IMG/VR virus record: IMGVR_UViG_3300043786_000089
Span: 1 to 25,327 of that record
Reading direction: 5' to 3' (one strand)
DNA from: a virus
DNA length: 25,327 nucleotides
Positions 1 to 8,794 of the stretch are shown piece by piece. Every line of letters begins with the position of its first letter. The first letter of the stretch is position 1. Under the pieces are notes generated by a model that was not told where the DNA came from, made no database searches, and worked only from the letters and a program-made list of their open reading frames with translations. The translations under genes were made by a program, and so were the position numbers.

Positions 1-516
1 TTGTGAAAATGTTAACCCTGACATAAAATTATATAGATATGAATTAGTGTCTACTGATCCAAATGAACCTTGTTCACTACTAGTAAATACTCTTGGAAGG
101 CTATTCATAAAGGTTGTTTGTACGTTGTGATTTGAAGGTACAATTGCAGTTATAGAACCCGCAACTCTCCAAACACTTTGGTCAGTAAATAAAAATACTC
201 GATAGTAAGTTTGTCTTCCAGGAATTAGTGGAACATCTGATGGATTATCTTCTCCGTCAATGTATTCTGCACGAGATACCGTTCCTTCTGTAGCAAACTC
301 ATCAAAAATTATAATTCCATCTTCTGCAGTTTCTGGAAATCCAACTTGACTTCTTAGTAATCTTATTCGAGAAAAATCACCTCGAGGGGTTTGCCAACCT
401 ATTAAAACTTTTGTAAAGTCTAAAACCAATACAGACATTGGCTCTACAGAAAAAGCGAGTTTAACAAACGCACCATAATTGGTAGCGCCGTAATAATTTA
501 TACCATATTTAGCCAT
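1..516 (-). CDS. Baseplate/tail protein, 3' end cut by window edge
   Basis: The open frame starts at ATG 516 and runs off the left edge with no stop, giving 172 visible residues beginning MAKYGINYYGATNYG. It contains a beta-rich stretch resembling a fibronectin-III-like module (FTKVLIGWQTPRGDFSRIRL, then PGRQTYYRVFLFTDQSVWRV). Near the visible end comes NSYLYNFMSGLTF, which recalls the start of P2 gpI-like baseplate proteins. It follows the preceding fibre-like gene after a 7-nt gap and is the last tail gene seen in this transcription direction. No strong Shine-Dalgarno sequence precedes it, so coupling to the upstream gene is likely. The gpI-like assignment is an inference from position and a short motif. 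A structural tail role is fairly safe. Confidence 0.7.
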   Translation of the reverse strand, partial: MAKYGINYYGATNYGAFVKLAFSVEPMSVLVLDFTKVLIGWQTPRGDFSRIRLLRSQVGFPETAEDGIIIFDEFATEGTVSRAEYIDGEDNPSDVPLIPGRQTYYRVFLFTDQSVWRVAGSITAIVPSNHNVQTTFMNSLPRVFTSSEQGSFGSVDTNSYLYNFMSGLTFSQ

Positions 517-523
517 AAAATTT

Positions 524-913
524 TTACGCTACATTTCCAAATACAATCCAACTGTCATTTGCAATTTTTAGTAATGTAGCAACTCCATATCTTTCAGTAA
601 TATTAATAGAACTTGTAATTGCTGCTCCGTTCACGGTTACTCCAGCCGCTCCCTCAATCGTAACCGTTCCTGTTCCATTTTGAATTAACACAATAATTTG
701 TCCAATAGTAAACTCATCACTTGCATCAGCGGGAATGGTTACAGTTATAGAACTGCTGCTTGAGAACACAAAAGTATCTGCCGCAACTGTTGTGTCTAAA
801 GTTAAAGATGTTCCAATCTGATTACTAATCGTTTTTTGTTGTGAGTTAGCAACTGCTACCGCAATACCCGCCCACTCAGATCCTGTCCATACCTTAGAAG
901 TCTTATAACTCAT
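524..913 (-). CDS. Small tail fibre/baseplate-associated protein
   Basis: This 129-aa protein has no charged core, is rich in Ser, Thr, Val and Ile, and looks all-beta. It starts MSYKTSKVWTGSEW and ends with a pattern (ATLLKIANDSWIVFGNV) common at the C-terminus of small phage fibre proteins. That ending probably forms a trimeric beta-structure or a pyocin-knob-like tip. The start overlaps the stop of the upstream gene as ATGA, which fixes the start and shows translational coupling. There is no enzyme motif. Structural virion protein is the best call. Its exact place in the baseplate or fibre is unknown. Confidence 0.65.
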   Translation of the reverse strand: MSYKTSKVWTGSEWAGIAVAVANSQQKTISNQIGTSLTLDTTVAADTFVFSSSSSITVTIPADASDEFTIGQIIVLIQNGTGTVTIEGAAGVTVNGAAITSSINITERYGVATLLKIANDSWIVFGNVA

Positions 914-1488
914 ACAATAGCCCCCATTAAAATTAAAATTCCAGCATCAGAAGATAAAATATCTTCATTATTTTCTAAAGCAGCGCTAGAGGTTGAGTCT
1001 ACCCAGATGGTTCCAGCAGCATACTCGGAACCAGTTGGTTGAGTTGCTGCGTAAATAACTGGTACTAACTCTTTGCCTCGTGTTTGTATGGTTCCGTCTG
1101 GAAGAACTTTAGTTACAACTGCCGAGGCTGAGGTTTGGAATTCAACAAGGTTTGCGGTCTGACTAGCCCTTGCTCTTACAACGAGACCTTTTACTCCAAT
1201 AGCAGATGAGATAATTACTGAACCACCTACATCAGAAACATATTCGTCATACACATCTTTAAGACCATACTCAATATTTGCAAGACGATCTTTTAAGGTG
1301 TCCCAAGAGGTAGTTACAAAATCAACATTTCCTACCCAACCTGAGCCTGTCTTAATAAGGGTTCCAAGGTTTGTTTGTAAGGAGTTAACCTCTTCTTGAA
1401 GACTATTTACGTGCTCGGCAAGAACGGTGTCGCTAAAATCAACCTTTGTTGTAAAGGACTTTACCGATGCGGGATATGCTGCAGTCAC
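910..1488 (-). CDS. Tail fibre/baseplate protein with N-terminal helical segment
   Basis: The protein has 192 aa and a GTG start at 1488, preceded by AGAGGAAA at good spacing. Residues about 1-45 (YPASVKSFTTKVDFSDTVLA, then a helical EHVNSLQEEVNSLQTNLG segment) resemble the N-terminal attachment region of several phage fibre proteins. The helix is probably a short trimeric coiled coil. Residues about 85-170 are beta-rich and contain VLPDGTIQTRGKEL and GSEYAAGTIWVDSTS, like the head or knob parts of side-tail fibres. It lies just after the spike gene, separated by 65 nt that hold a small hairpin. A fibre or baseplate-fibre connector is likely; no receptor specificity can be read. Confidence 0.65.
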   Translation of the reverse strand: MTAAYPASVKSFTTKVDFSDTVLAEHVNSLQEEVNSLQTNLGTLIKTGSGWVGNVDFVTTSWDTLKDRLANIEYGLKDVYDEYVSDVGGSVIISSAIGVKGLVVRARASQTANLVEFQTSASAVVTKVLPDGTIQTRGKELVPVIYAATQPTGSEYAAGTIWVDSTSSAALENNEDILSSDAGILILMGAIV

Positions 1489-1501
1489 TTAATTTCCTCT
1501 C

Positions 1502-1515
1502 AGACCTAACGGTCT
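1502..1515 (-). other. Small hairpin between spike and fibre genes
   Basis: A perfect 5-bp inverted repeat (AGACC, GTTA loop, GGTCT on the minus strand) lies just upstream of the Shine-Dalgarno of the gene starting at 1488. On the minus strand no T-run follows it, so it is not a terminator for the tail operon. It could affect translation or mRNA processing. On the plus strand it is followed by a T-rich tract, but no plus-strand gene is near. Confidence 0.35.
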
Positions 1516-1553
1516 ATTTTCTCTTGTTTGCCCCCTATTTACTGTCTTAACTA

Positions 1554-2060
1554 TTAATGGGTATGTCCTGTAGCGGCTTTTCCTGTCATCTGTGACTCTA
1601 AGGTAGAGACCTTTCCTTCTAAGGTAGTTATCTTTCCTTCGGCTGTCGTCATTCTTGTTTCTAAACTTTTTACTTTATTTGCTAGAGCCATAAAGGTAGC
1701 GGTCAAATCTACCTCTGTAGTTCCATCAGAACTTTTAGCAGTTATTACATGAGCAGATAATCCAGTTAAAGAAGTTGTATTAGCCAAGGGTTTAATAAAA
1801 ATCTTTTTATTTTTACCTTTATTTTTACCAAATGCTCCAAACCAAATAGGATATTCAAGATTGCCACCTTCAAAAGAGATCCAAACTCCCTGGCCAATTG
1901 CAGGGGGTTCTGTTCTAATTCCAGCAGGTTCAGCAGGATCTATCCATCCAGTAACTTGAGTTCCAATTAATTGGGGAATAGATACTTTTAAACGATTTTG
2001 TTTTTTGGGATCAGTATTGTTTTTTACAATACCCCTATATATTCCAGATAAGTTACTCAT
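1554..2060 (-). CDS. Baseplate central spike protein (gp5 OB-fold / gpV-like)
   Basis: This 168-aa protein has an N-terminal OB-fold region of the gp5/gpV/VgrG type, residues about 5-78. Recognisable pieces are YRGIVKNNTDPKKQNRLKV, VTGWIDPAEP, IGQGVWISFEGGNLEYPIW and FGAF. Residues about 88-120 are a short beta region and 124-158 a predicted coiled coil with heptad spacing (ANKVKSLETRMTTAEGKITT). The extreme C-terminus is GHTH, a His-x-His end reminiscent of metal-binding spike tips such as P2 gpV. The ATG overlaps the stop of the upstream wedge gene as TAATG. It is much shorter than T4 gp5 and has no lysozyme domain; the visible wall-cutting domain is on the tape measure protein. It should sit at the tip of the tail tube beneath the hub. 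Confidence 0.85.
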   Translation of the reverse strand: MSNLSGIYRGIVKNNTDPKKQNRLKVSIPQLIGTQVTGWIDPAEPAGIRTEPPAIGQGVWISFEGGNLEYPIWFGAFGKNKGKNKKIFIKPLANTTSLTGLSAHVITAKSSDGTTEVDLTATFMALANKVKSLETRMTTAEGKITTLEGKVSTLESQMTGKAATGHTH

Positions 2061-3616
2061 TAGATGGCTGCAATATTTAGATTTGTTTCTTTAAAACGCC
2101 AGATTTGTCCAGCAGTTCCTACCATAGTATTGGCTCCAGAACCACCTGTTAGGTGCAGAGCCGTAACATTTACAGTCTTCACACCAGGTGCTTGTAGCAC
2201 CATAAACTCAACATCTCTTGGATAAATAGTTTCTGCAAAAGTTGCATTTACATAACCAAAGCCAGTTAAGATAGCAATTTTAATAGACTCTTCTACCTCG
2301 GCAGTTGTGTATTGGTCTGTCTTTGTATAAGCAAGAGTACAGATTAAATCTGTATAAGTAGGAGGTTGGACGGTAACCGTTGTTCCAATTAATACTTTAT
2401 TAGTTAAAAACTCTTCAACACCTGTTTGTATACGTTCAAACTCTGCGGTTGGATCACCTGCATCATCTAACCCTGGAGCAATATCTGTATCGGTTGCTGA
2501 TCTACTTGGTGCTATGTACAGCGTGACGGATGTCCAAACAGCAGCGGTCGCATTGGCTTTTCCAACGCCACTAACAGACAGTGCAAGATCTGAAAAATCT
2601 TTTAACGTAACCGCTCTATTACCAGAACGTAAGGCTGCTGGTGCTGAAGCACGAATTTGATCGTTAGTCTCAGGATCAGAACCACCTAAAGCGGCGGTTT
2701 CATTTGTTACCGTTACCGCACCTTGTACTGCAGTTGTTTCTCCCTCTGATAAGTTAGGAATAAATTCAATAGTATCTATAACTGCTGATTCAATATTTCC
2801 TATAGAACCACCTCCAACAGTATACAGCGCTCTAATTTCAGAATAGTTTGTTGGTATTACACCCGAAACACCGTCTCCAAAATTTATATAAACAAGATTA
2901 TTATCATCAATAAATAATGAATAAACTAAATCATTTGTTGAATAATCAATTATGTGCTCAACCTGTGTCCACTTAGAAAACAAATCTCCATCTTGAACAT
3001 AAACCTCTACAGAACCATCAACTACAGGAGATTCTCCAAGAACAAATCTCATTGCTGGAGTTCCAGTAGATGTTCCAACTAACTCTCCATATGTAGTAGT
3101 TTCATCTGCAATTAAAGTAACTGACCTTCCTTCAGAGGCACTTACGGTATACTCTCCAGGAGTTTCTCCAACAAGTGCGTCAATTACAGCATCAGCAACG
3201 GTTGTAAAATAAACAGTTTCAACGGTGTCATCAATAATTACTTGACCACTTACAACAGTTCCAGTAGGTATGGTTACCTCATCTTCAGATGAATTAGTAA
3301 AAGTAATTCCTACCGTGGCATTTCTATAACCTGCAGGGGTATAACCATAGGTTAAAGCAATGTTTAATAAACTCTCTCGTTGAGTTGCAGTTCTAATAAA
3401 GGATTCATTAGCAACTCGGTCAATGTAATACGACACTAAGTCGCCCATGTATGCAAAGGCTTCAACTAAAGCAACGCCAAAGTCTGCTGGATCAGAAGCA
3501 TTCCACTCAGGAATACGGTCTTGTATTCTTGCAATTAACTCATCTCGAAGAGAGTAGTAATCTCTTCCTGTATAGTCGACTGAGATAGGTATATTTGATG
3601 GTGGCGCAACGGTCAT
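2060..3616 (-). CDS. Baseplate wedge protein, gpJ/gp6-like
   Basis: The 518-aa protein matches the baseplate J family. The diagnostic N-terminal stretch is DYTGRDYYSLRDELIARIQD, then SDPADFGVALVEAFAYMGDL and a helical region ending in ESLLNIALTYGYTP. The middle is beta-rich (residues about 95-290). The C-terminal part has SAPAALRSGNRAVTLKDFSD and IYPRDVEFMVLQAPGVKTVN, both typical of the family. It forms the wedges that surround the hub and join to the fibre network. Its ATG overlaps the gp25-like stop as ATGA. Its place between the gp25-like and spike genes fits the order seen in many contractile tails. Confidence 0.92.
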   Translation of the reverse strand: MTVAPPSNIPISVDYTGRDYYSLRDELIARIQDRIPEWNASDPADFGVALVEAFAYMGDLVSYYIDRVANESFIRTATQRESLLNIALTYGYTPAGYRNATVGITFTNSSEDEVTIPTGTVVSGQVIIDDTVETVYFTTVADAVIDALVGETPGEYTVSASEGRSVTLIADETTTYGELVGTSTGTPAMRFVLGESPVVDGSVEVYVQDGDLFSKWTQVEHIIDYSTNDLVYSLFIDDNNLVYINFGDGVSGVIPTNYSEIRALYTVGGGSIGNIESAVIDTIEFIPNLSEGETTAVQGAVTVTNETAALGGSDPETNDQIRASAPAALRSGNRAVTLKDFSDLALSVSGVGKANATAAVWTSVTLYIAPSRSATDTDIAPGLDDAGDPTAEFERIQTGVEEFLTNKVLIGTTVTVQPPTYTDLICTLAYTKTDQYTTAEVEESIKIAILTGFGYVNATFAETIYPRDVEFMVLQAPGVKTVNVTALHLTGGSGANTMVGTAGQIWRFKETNLNIAAI

Positions 3617-4014
3617 AGCAACTCCTCATAGATTGGATTAGCACCTTGAGAAAATACCAACCCAATAAGAGTGCTAACAACCTCATCGTTTGGTAAACCA
3701 TAAATAACCTCAACAGTTAAAGTACCTGTATTGGTATCACTTGTTACACTTGTTTGTTGAAGAGTTAATAGATCTAGTTGTTCAGCAAAGGCTTGTTCAA
3801 CCGCTGCCTCAATCTCACTAGTTGCTACAGTTTCTGAATTAAATAAAGAGTAAGGAATTGTTGTTCCAAAACTTGGTCGCATCACTCTTTCTCGTAAAGT
3901 TGTTCCTAAAACAGACTTAACCCTATCGGACCAAATTTTAGATTGAGATTGAGTTGAAGCAACCTTTCCATAAGAATCTATGGAAAATGGAAGCGCAATT
4001 GCTTTTTGAGCCAT
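3613..4014 (-). CDS. Baseplate wedge protein, gp25/gpW-like
   Basis: This 133-aa protein fits the GPW/gp25 family. It begins with IALPFSIDSYGKVAST, followed by DRVKSVLGTTLRERVMRPSF, whose RVMRPxFGT core is typical. An amphipathic helix (SEIEAAVEQAFAEQLDLLTL) and a C-terminal beta hairpin follow. The family nucleates sheath attachment at the baseplate; in T4, gp25 contacts sheath and wedge. Stop and start are shared with both neighbours (TAATG upstream, ATGA downstream), so translation is tightly coupled. The length is normal for the family. Confidence 0.92.
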   Translation of the reverse strand: MAQKAIALPFSIDSYGKVASTQSQSKIWSDRVKSVLGTTLRERVMRPSFGTTIPYSLFNSETVATSEIEAAVEQAFAEQLDLLTLQQTSVTSDTNTGTLTVEVIYGLPNDEVVSTLIGLVFSQGANPIYEELL

Positions 4015-5273
4015 TAGTCACCTCTCCATTTTCTAGGGGTTGTTCTGTATCCCGAAGAACCTTGCGAAACTAAAACCGTACTAGAGTTTAACCTAGTTTT
4101 AGTTGGTTTATTTTTTAAGTTTCCTATAATATCATTTTGTACATTCCTATAAGGAACAGAACCCGCAGATGAAGGCCTAAAAGCACTGGGCTTGTTACTA
4201 CCCACGCCATCTGTTCTGCACTCAAAATCTACCTCATAACCTCCAGAAATAAAAAGATAATGTGTTGCTTTCTTTATGACCCAAAAACCATCCCCACCAC
4301 CCTGTGTTCCACTAATTTCAACAGTTCTCCAAGGAGCAATTCTTGGATCTCCCTGGGCTTTGCCCTTTCCTGGTATGGATAATCTTCCTAGTTGAGAGGC
4401 TGCTTCTGACAAAGACCTAGCCATAGCATTGCTATTTACCACGATACTTGTTTTATTTTTAGAAAACAACGGGTCTTTAGTACTTGCTCGTACTGACTTT
4501 CCTAGTTTATTTGGTGAAGTTATAGAAGAGTACACTTTACCAGTTACAGGGTCTACACCACGCACCGTATTCTCACTTCTGCTGTACTCTCCAGAAAGTT
4601 CAGGATAATCTCCTATACGGGCTTCAAACTCATCTAAGGTAGGTGCTGCAAATTTATTCAATGGAGATACAAAAGAATTGTCAGAATACAAGACAGGTAT
4701 TGTTGTCATAAATTGATTAATCATTTTATCAATTGGATGAAAGTGTAGTTCTGTTCCAGAGACTTGAATTCCATAACCAATTGTTTCTGCAAGTTCATTT
4801 AATTTTTCCCAATAAGATTTTCCAGATAAAGATTGTTGTGTAAAGATAGTTTTATGTGGAGTAACGTTTGGTTTTAGTTTTGCTTTTTTAGCAATCTCAA
4901 TTGCTATTTGAGGAGCCGTTTTGTTAGTCCAAATTTTAAGATCAGTTTCTTTTAGAGGATAGGATGCTCCTACACATTGAATTTTTGTTTCTTGATAATC
5001 TTGATACTTAATTGGTAAGGACACGGTAGTGGCATAGCCTACAAAACTTCCAGAGACCTTATCGTTCTTCCAAGTAAACTGAATTGGAGTTCCAGTCTTT
5101 ATTGCTTTAAGAATAAAAGGAGTTAGTAACGTATATGTTAATTCAAGAATATCGTGCTTACCCATCTCTTGATGAAGAACGACCTGATTAGGTTGAGCCT
5201 TAAGAGACGGAAAATCAGGATAAGAAACTTCGTAATAACTACTAAGTCTATGTTGAGTTCCTGGACTACGCAT
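4014..5273 (-). CDS. Baseplate hub protein, gpD/gp27-like
   Basis: The 419-aa protein lies directly after a LysM gpX-like gene and before gp25, which is the usual place for the hub protein. The N-terminal half is beta-rich, with TGTPIQFTWKNDKVSGSFVG and a hub-type stretch, KIWTNKTAPQIAIEIAKKAK, then SGKSYWEKLNELAETIGYGI. That pattern (short beta domain, helical insert, binding to the spike) is typical of P2 gpD and related hub proteins. The C-terminal 60 residues are low complexity and basic. It should form the trimeric ring between the tube and the spike. Start ATG 5273 overlaps the upstream gene by 8 nt. Confidence 0.82.
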   Translation of the reverse strand: MRSPGTQHRLSSYYEVSYPDFPSLKAQPNQVVLHQEMGKHDILELTYTLLTPFILKAIKTGTPIQFTWKNDKVSGSFVGYATTVSLPIKYQDYQETKIQCVGASYPLKETDLKIWTNKTAPQIAIEIAKKAKLKPNVTPHKTIFTQQSLSGKSYWEKLNELAETIGYGIQVSGTELHFHPIDKMINQFMTTIPVLYSDNSFVSPLNKFAAPTLDEFEARIGDYPELSGEYSRSENTVRGVDPVTGKVYSSITSPNKLGKSVRASTKDPLFSKNKTSIVVNSNAMARSLSEAASQLGRLSIPGKGKAQGDPRIAPWRTVEISGTQGGGDGFWVIKKATHYLFISGGYEVDFECRTDGVGSNKPSAFRPSSAGSVPYRNVQNDIIGNLKNKPTKTRLNSSTVLVSQGSSGYRTTPRKWRGD

Positions 5274-5541
5274 TTGGAATCCTTAATTGAGTTCCTGGAG
5301 TAATTTCTTGAGGGTTTATAATCTCTGGATTAATATCTAAAATTCTCCACCACAAAGAGGGACTTCCTAAAAATTTTGTAGCAAGTAAATCTAAGCGGTC
5401 GGTTTCAACCCATTCATATATAAAGTATCCTAAATAAGAAGTTGGATAATTTCTAAAAACTGTTAGATGGTATTCCTGTTTACCTGCATGCCAAGCCTTA
5501 AATAGAGTGCCATCAACATATCTGCTATCTAAAAAAATCAT
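5266..5541 (-). CDS. LysM tail protein, gpX/gp53-like
   Basis: The protein has 91 aa. Its C-terminal 50 residues read YEWVETDRLDLLATKFLGSP, then SLWWRILDINPEIINPQEIT and PGTQLRIPNA. This is the compact LysM-like pattern of P2 tail protein X and of T4 gp53-type wedge proteins. In P2-like systems the protein is small and sits next to the hub gene, as here. Whether it binds glycan or simply acts as a structural LysM cannot be told. The ATG overlaps the stop of the preceding gene as ATGA. Confidence 0.85.
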   Translation of the reverse strand: MIFLDSRYVDGTLFKAWHAGKQEYHLTVFRNYPTSYLGYFIYEWVETDRLDLLATKFLGSPSLWWRILDINPEIINPQEITPGTQLRIPNA

Positions 5542-6818
5542 CGGTTATCCTCTGGTTTCAATCCCACGTCATTGTATCTTCCACAAGATAGGGATACTTG
5601 AGAAAGAACAGGAACCATTCGATCATTAAAAATAGTATGACTAACGTTTATTCCATTTAATCTAACCAAATATCTTAATCCATCTCCTAAGAATAACTCT
5701 ATTTGAGATCCAATTAAAAATCCCCAATCAGCACTTTTACCATTTAGAATGGTTTGATGTATAGCATTTGGTCCATTTATAACTCTGAACAAGTATTCAA
5801 GATCGTACATAGTTCCTTTTTTATAAATGGTTTTTAAATCTTCAACTCTACTAAGAGTATTAACTCCTGAATATGGATTGTTTTCTCCTGGTGCCAATCC
5901 ATTTTCATCTAAGAAATCCATATCTCCAATTCTGTTTAGTAATAAAGTAAAATCAATAGTAGACAATCCCACACCACTTATAGGAGCAAGTCCTCCTGCA
6001 GCACCGCTTCGTATTACATTTGGATCTACACCCTCTAACATTCCCCAACCCATGTTTACTTCAGTTGGGTTATACAAAAATTTAAAACCATACATTGTTG
6101 AATCTTCTTTATATATTCCAGTTTTAAATTTCCAAGCAGCACTGTTTGTAAGATTAAGTGGCATTTGTATAGTGCCTTTTGCAATAGACTCACCAAACAT
6201 ATTTCTAGCATCTGTGTAGTTTCCAGCCCCAGTAACACCTCGTTCAGTGCTTCCTCCTTGAGGAGAATCTTGTCTAAAGTATGCAGACTGAATCATTGGT
6301 AAGTTATATACGTACCCAGTAAAAGGTTGTGGTGCTGGTGGCTCTGGCGTATCTTCTGTAGCAGGTTTAATCTTTTTTTGTTTTTTATTTGTATCTGGCT
6401 TCGTAATCCCAGAGTCTTTAATAGACGCATTAATTACTGCTTTATTTGCAGCAACTAATCCCGCTACAATATTTCTACGCTCTGTATTTACTCTTGCTTC
6501 ATCGTCTTTTAGTTTATCTAGTTTTACTTTTTGAGTATTATAGATTCCAAGTCCTACATCAACTCCAGCGGTATCACCAGCGGCTCGTGCTGTTTGTATG
6601 TTGGCAGATGTAATACTTAAGTCTCTCTCAGCGAGAATAATTAACCTTCTATATTCATTTATCTGTGTTACTAAATTTGATAATTGATTTGATTTACGGG
6701 CTTTGTCTCTAGCAGCAGCAGCATCAGCCACGCCTTTTGCTCTAGCACTATTTCGTTCCGCAATGATTTGATCAATAGTTTTAACATATTGATTTGGATT
6801 ACTGTTTTCTCCAGGCAT
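5538..6818 (-). CDS. Tube initiator/baseplate protein (XkdP or Afp7-like), with N-terminal coiled coil
   Basis: The protein has 426 aa. Residues about 15-135 are a long, highly charged helical region likely to form a coiled coil. A Lys/Pro-rich linker follows (about 138-165, TNKKQKKIKPATEDTPEP). The C-terminal 250 residues hold FKFLYNPTEVNMGW (about 246-258), STIDFTLLLNRIGDMDF and a final beta region (RYLVRLNGINVSHTIFNDRM). A YNPTE-type motif in a protein between the tape measure and gpX/gpD genes marks the family that joins tube and hub. Unlike many relatives it carries no LysM domain of its own; the LysM is the next gene. The coiled coil may touch the tape measure C-terminus. ATG overlaps the tape measure stop as TAATG. 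Confidence 0.72.
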   Translation of the reverse strand: MPGENSNPNQYVKTIDQIIAERNSARAKGVADAAAARDKARKSNQLSNLVTQINEYRRLIILAERDLSITSANIQTARAAGDTAGVDVGLGIYNTQKVKLDKLKDDEARVNTERRNIVAGLVAANKAVINASIKDSGITKPDTNKKQKKIKPATEDTPEPPAPQPFTGYVYNLPMIQSAYFRQDSPQGGSTERGVTGAGNYTDARNMFGESIAKGTIQMPLNLTNSAAWKFKTGIYKEDSTMYGFKFLYNPTEVNMGWGMLEGVDPNVIRSGAAGGLAPISGVGLSTIDFTLLLNRIGDMDFLDENGLAPGENNPYSGVNTLSRVEDLKTIYKKGTMYDLEYLFRVINGPNAIHQTILNGKSADWGFLIGSQIELFLGDGLRYLVRLNGINVSHTIFNDRMVPVLSQVSLSCGRYNDVGLKPEDNR

Positions 6819-8794
6819 TATTTACCTCCCACTTCTTGAAGGTCTTTATCTTTTAACAAAATGTCTTTTACTTGTTTAGCCAACTTATTGGCTTCTGCTG
6901 CCGACGCATTGGCTAAATTAACAGTTATATTAACTGTTTTGTTTCCCATGCTAGCCGAAGCGGTGCCAGAGGTATGCTGTAAATATTTACCACTGGTATA
7001 GGTAGTCCACGGATTAAAGTTTGTTCCACCTTTAGAAATATCGTACGCAATTCTAGCGTTTATAAATGGATCAAGTAGACTTTCTGGACCTGTATAACCT
7101 ATTGATTTATACTTTTTTAAATAGGCTTCATTACGTTTAACTCCCATATTAGGGTTACGTGGATCATTATTTTCCATATTAATTTGAAATAAGCCATAAG
7201 ATTTATCAAGACCCTGCATATTTTTTGCTCCAGGTCTTCCACCTGATTCAGCCTTTACAACTCCGTATGCAGTTGTTAATGCGTCGCCTCTAAACCCAGC
7301 ATTTTGTAAAGTTTGCGATAATTCAGGATCCATTCCAGAAGTCATCTGGGTTCCTGTTTGAGATGTTTGGGCTGCGTTAGCGGGAGTTCCAAACATATTT
7401 TTTCCTAAAAATTTCAATCCTTCATAAGCAAGCAATGCGGTGCCAACATACGGTACAAATCTTAATGCGGCTTTTATTCCAAACTTTGCTGCAGTTGCAC
7501 CAGCCACAGCGGCCGTAGTTCCACCAGCAACAGCAGTAGTTGCAGCAGCGCCTCCAGCAGCAGTAGCAGCACTAGCAGCAGCCCTAACGGCTGCTCCTCC
7601 CAACATAGTTCTAACACCTTTTGCTACTAATAAAGTACCCGCTGCCCCAGCAACTCCTCCAACAACTCCGCTAATTGCGGATCCAGCATTTGTATTTGAA
7701 AGTCCTTGAACAAATCCTTTTGTCTTAAAAAATCCATCTGGCAATTTTTCTAGTTGTGCATTTAGTGCAGCCGCTGCAGTTGCTGCTGACTCAAAACCAG
7801 AAATCATTGGCTCAGTACCACGTTCCATTAAGGAGGTCATTGATGTAGCAAGTTTCATTTGTGCATTTAATGGATTATCAGCATTAAATGGTAGAGTTGC
7901 TAAGTCACCTAGAGGTTTACCAGCAGCCATGTTTATAAGCATTGGTTCTAATATGGCTCGTTGTTCTGGTGAGAACATCTGCATATCTACTGAACCAAAA
8001 CCTGCTCGTAAGTTTGTTGACATCTGTTCAGCGGTTGGGTTTACTCTCCCACCCATAGTCATACGACCGTAAAGTTGTTGAGCAATTGCTTCTGTAGAAA
8101 GAGGTTGTCCCGTACTTGGATCAGTTGTATTTATACCAAACTGATAAAGTTGTGCTCCCATTGTTCCAGTGCGTAATCCACCAATAGCCTGAGCAGCAGT
8201 AGCATTCTGCATTCCAAAGTAACGACCAACACCGCCCACTTCACGCATCATTCTATTAAATGAAGATGTTCCTGGCATAAAGTTATAACCTTGAGAGAGC
8301 ATTGACGCTGCGGCTACATCATCGCCAACTCCAGTTATGCCACCACCTAATGCACTAAAGGTGGCCGCAGCAACTCCTGCACGGTTCATCATTCCACCAG
8401 TACGTAGTGAACTCTGATAGAAGCCAGTTGCACGAGATACAGTCATACCAAGATCTGGCATCGCACTGTAGGCTGCTCCTGCAACACTTAATCCAAGTTG
8501 AACTCCAGCAACACCTGCAGCACCTGTCTTTGAATAGATCCAAGGCATTGCATTAGTGCTACTACCTGCAGGTGTACCACCTGCACCATTACTAAATTGA
8601 GCGTTACTACTTCCTAAACCTAATCCAGGACCCATGCCAACACTTGGCATCATTATGCGGCTTACTGAATCTAGAGACTTTGTTGCAACTCCACCTATTC
8701 TTTTGAGAATAGATTCAAAGGCATTAAGTTTTTTTAGAGTCTGATCTAGACCAGCGTTTACATTGGAAATTTGCGATACGGGATCTTTAGCCAT
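6818..8794 (-). CDS. Tape measure protein with C-terminal lytic transglycosylase-like domain
   Basis: The protein has 658 aa. The N-terminus is helical (VSQISNVNAGLDQTLKKLNA) and the middle is rich in Ala, Gly, Met and Thr. A hydrophobic Ala/Val/Gly stretch at about 375-470 probably makes membrane-active helices. Residues about 488-615 look like a lysozyme-like transglycosylase: GVVKAESGGRPG (likely catalytic Glu516), SYGLFQINM (about 532-540) and ARIAYDISKGGTNFNPWTTY. A final basic tail follows. The domain would open the peptidoglycan when the tail contracts. By the usual rule of about 0.15 nm per residue, the part before the enzyme domain fits a tail of about 70 nm (inference). It follows the tail chaperone, as expected. 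Confidence 0.88.
   Translation of the reverse strand: MAKDPVSQISNVNAGLDQTLKKLNAFESILKRIGGVATKSLDSVSRIMMPSVGMGPGLGLGSSNAQFSNGAGGTPAGSSTNAMPWIYSKTGAAGVAGVQLGLSVAGAAYSAMPDLGMTVSRATGFYQSSLRTGGMMNRAGVAAATFSALGGGITGVGDDVAAASMLSQGYNFMPGTSSFNRMMREVGGVGRYFGMQNATAAQAIGGLRTGTMGAQLYQFGINTTDPSTGQPLSTEAIAQQLYGRMTMGGRVNPTAEQMSTNLRAGFGSVDMQMFSPEQRAILEPMLINMAAGKPLGDLATLPFNADNPLNAQMKLATSMTSLMERGTEPMISGFESAATAAAALNAQLEKLPDGFFKTKGFVQGLSNTNAGSAISGVVGGVAGAAGTLLVAKGVRTMLGGAAVRAAASAATAAGGAAATTAVAGGTTAAVAGATAAKFGIKAALRFVPYVGTALLAYEGLKFLGKNMFGTPANAAQTSQTGTQMTSGMDPELSQTLQNAGFRGDALTTAYGVVKAESGGRPGAKNMQGLDKSYGLFQINMENNDPRNPNMGVKRNEAYLKKYKSIGYTGPESLLDPFINARIAYDISKGGTNFNPWTTYTSGKYLQHTSGTASASMGNKTVNITVNLANASAAEANKLAKQVKDILLKDKDLQEVGGK

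Noticed and set aside
7440-7709. Plus-strand Ala/Pro-rich ORF inside the tape measure gene
   Set aside because: Shadow of the Ala/Val/Gly-rich stretch of the tape measure protein.
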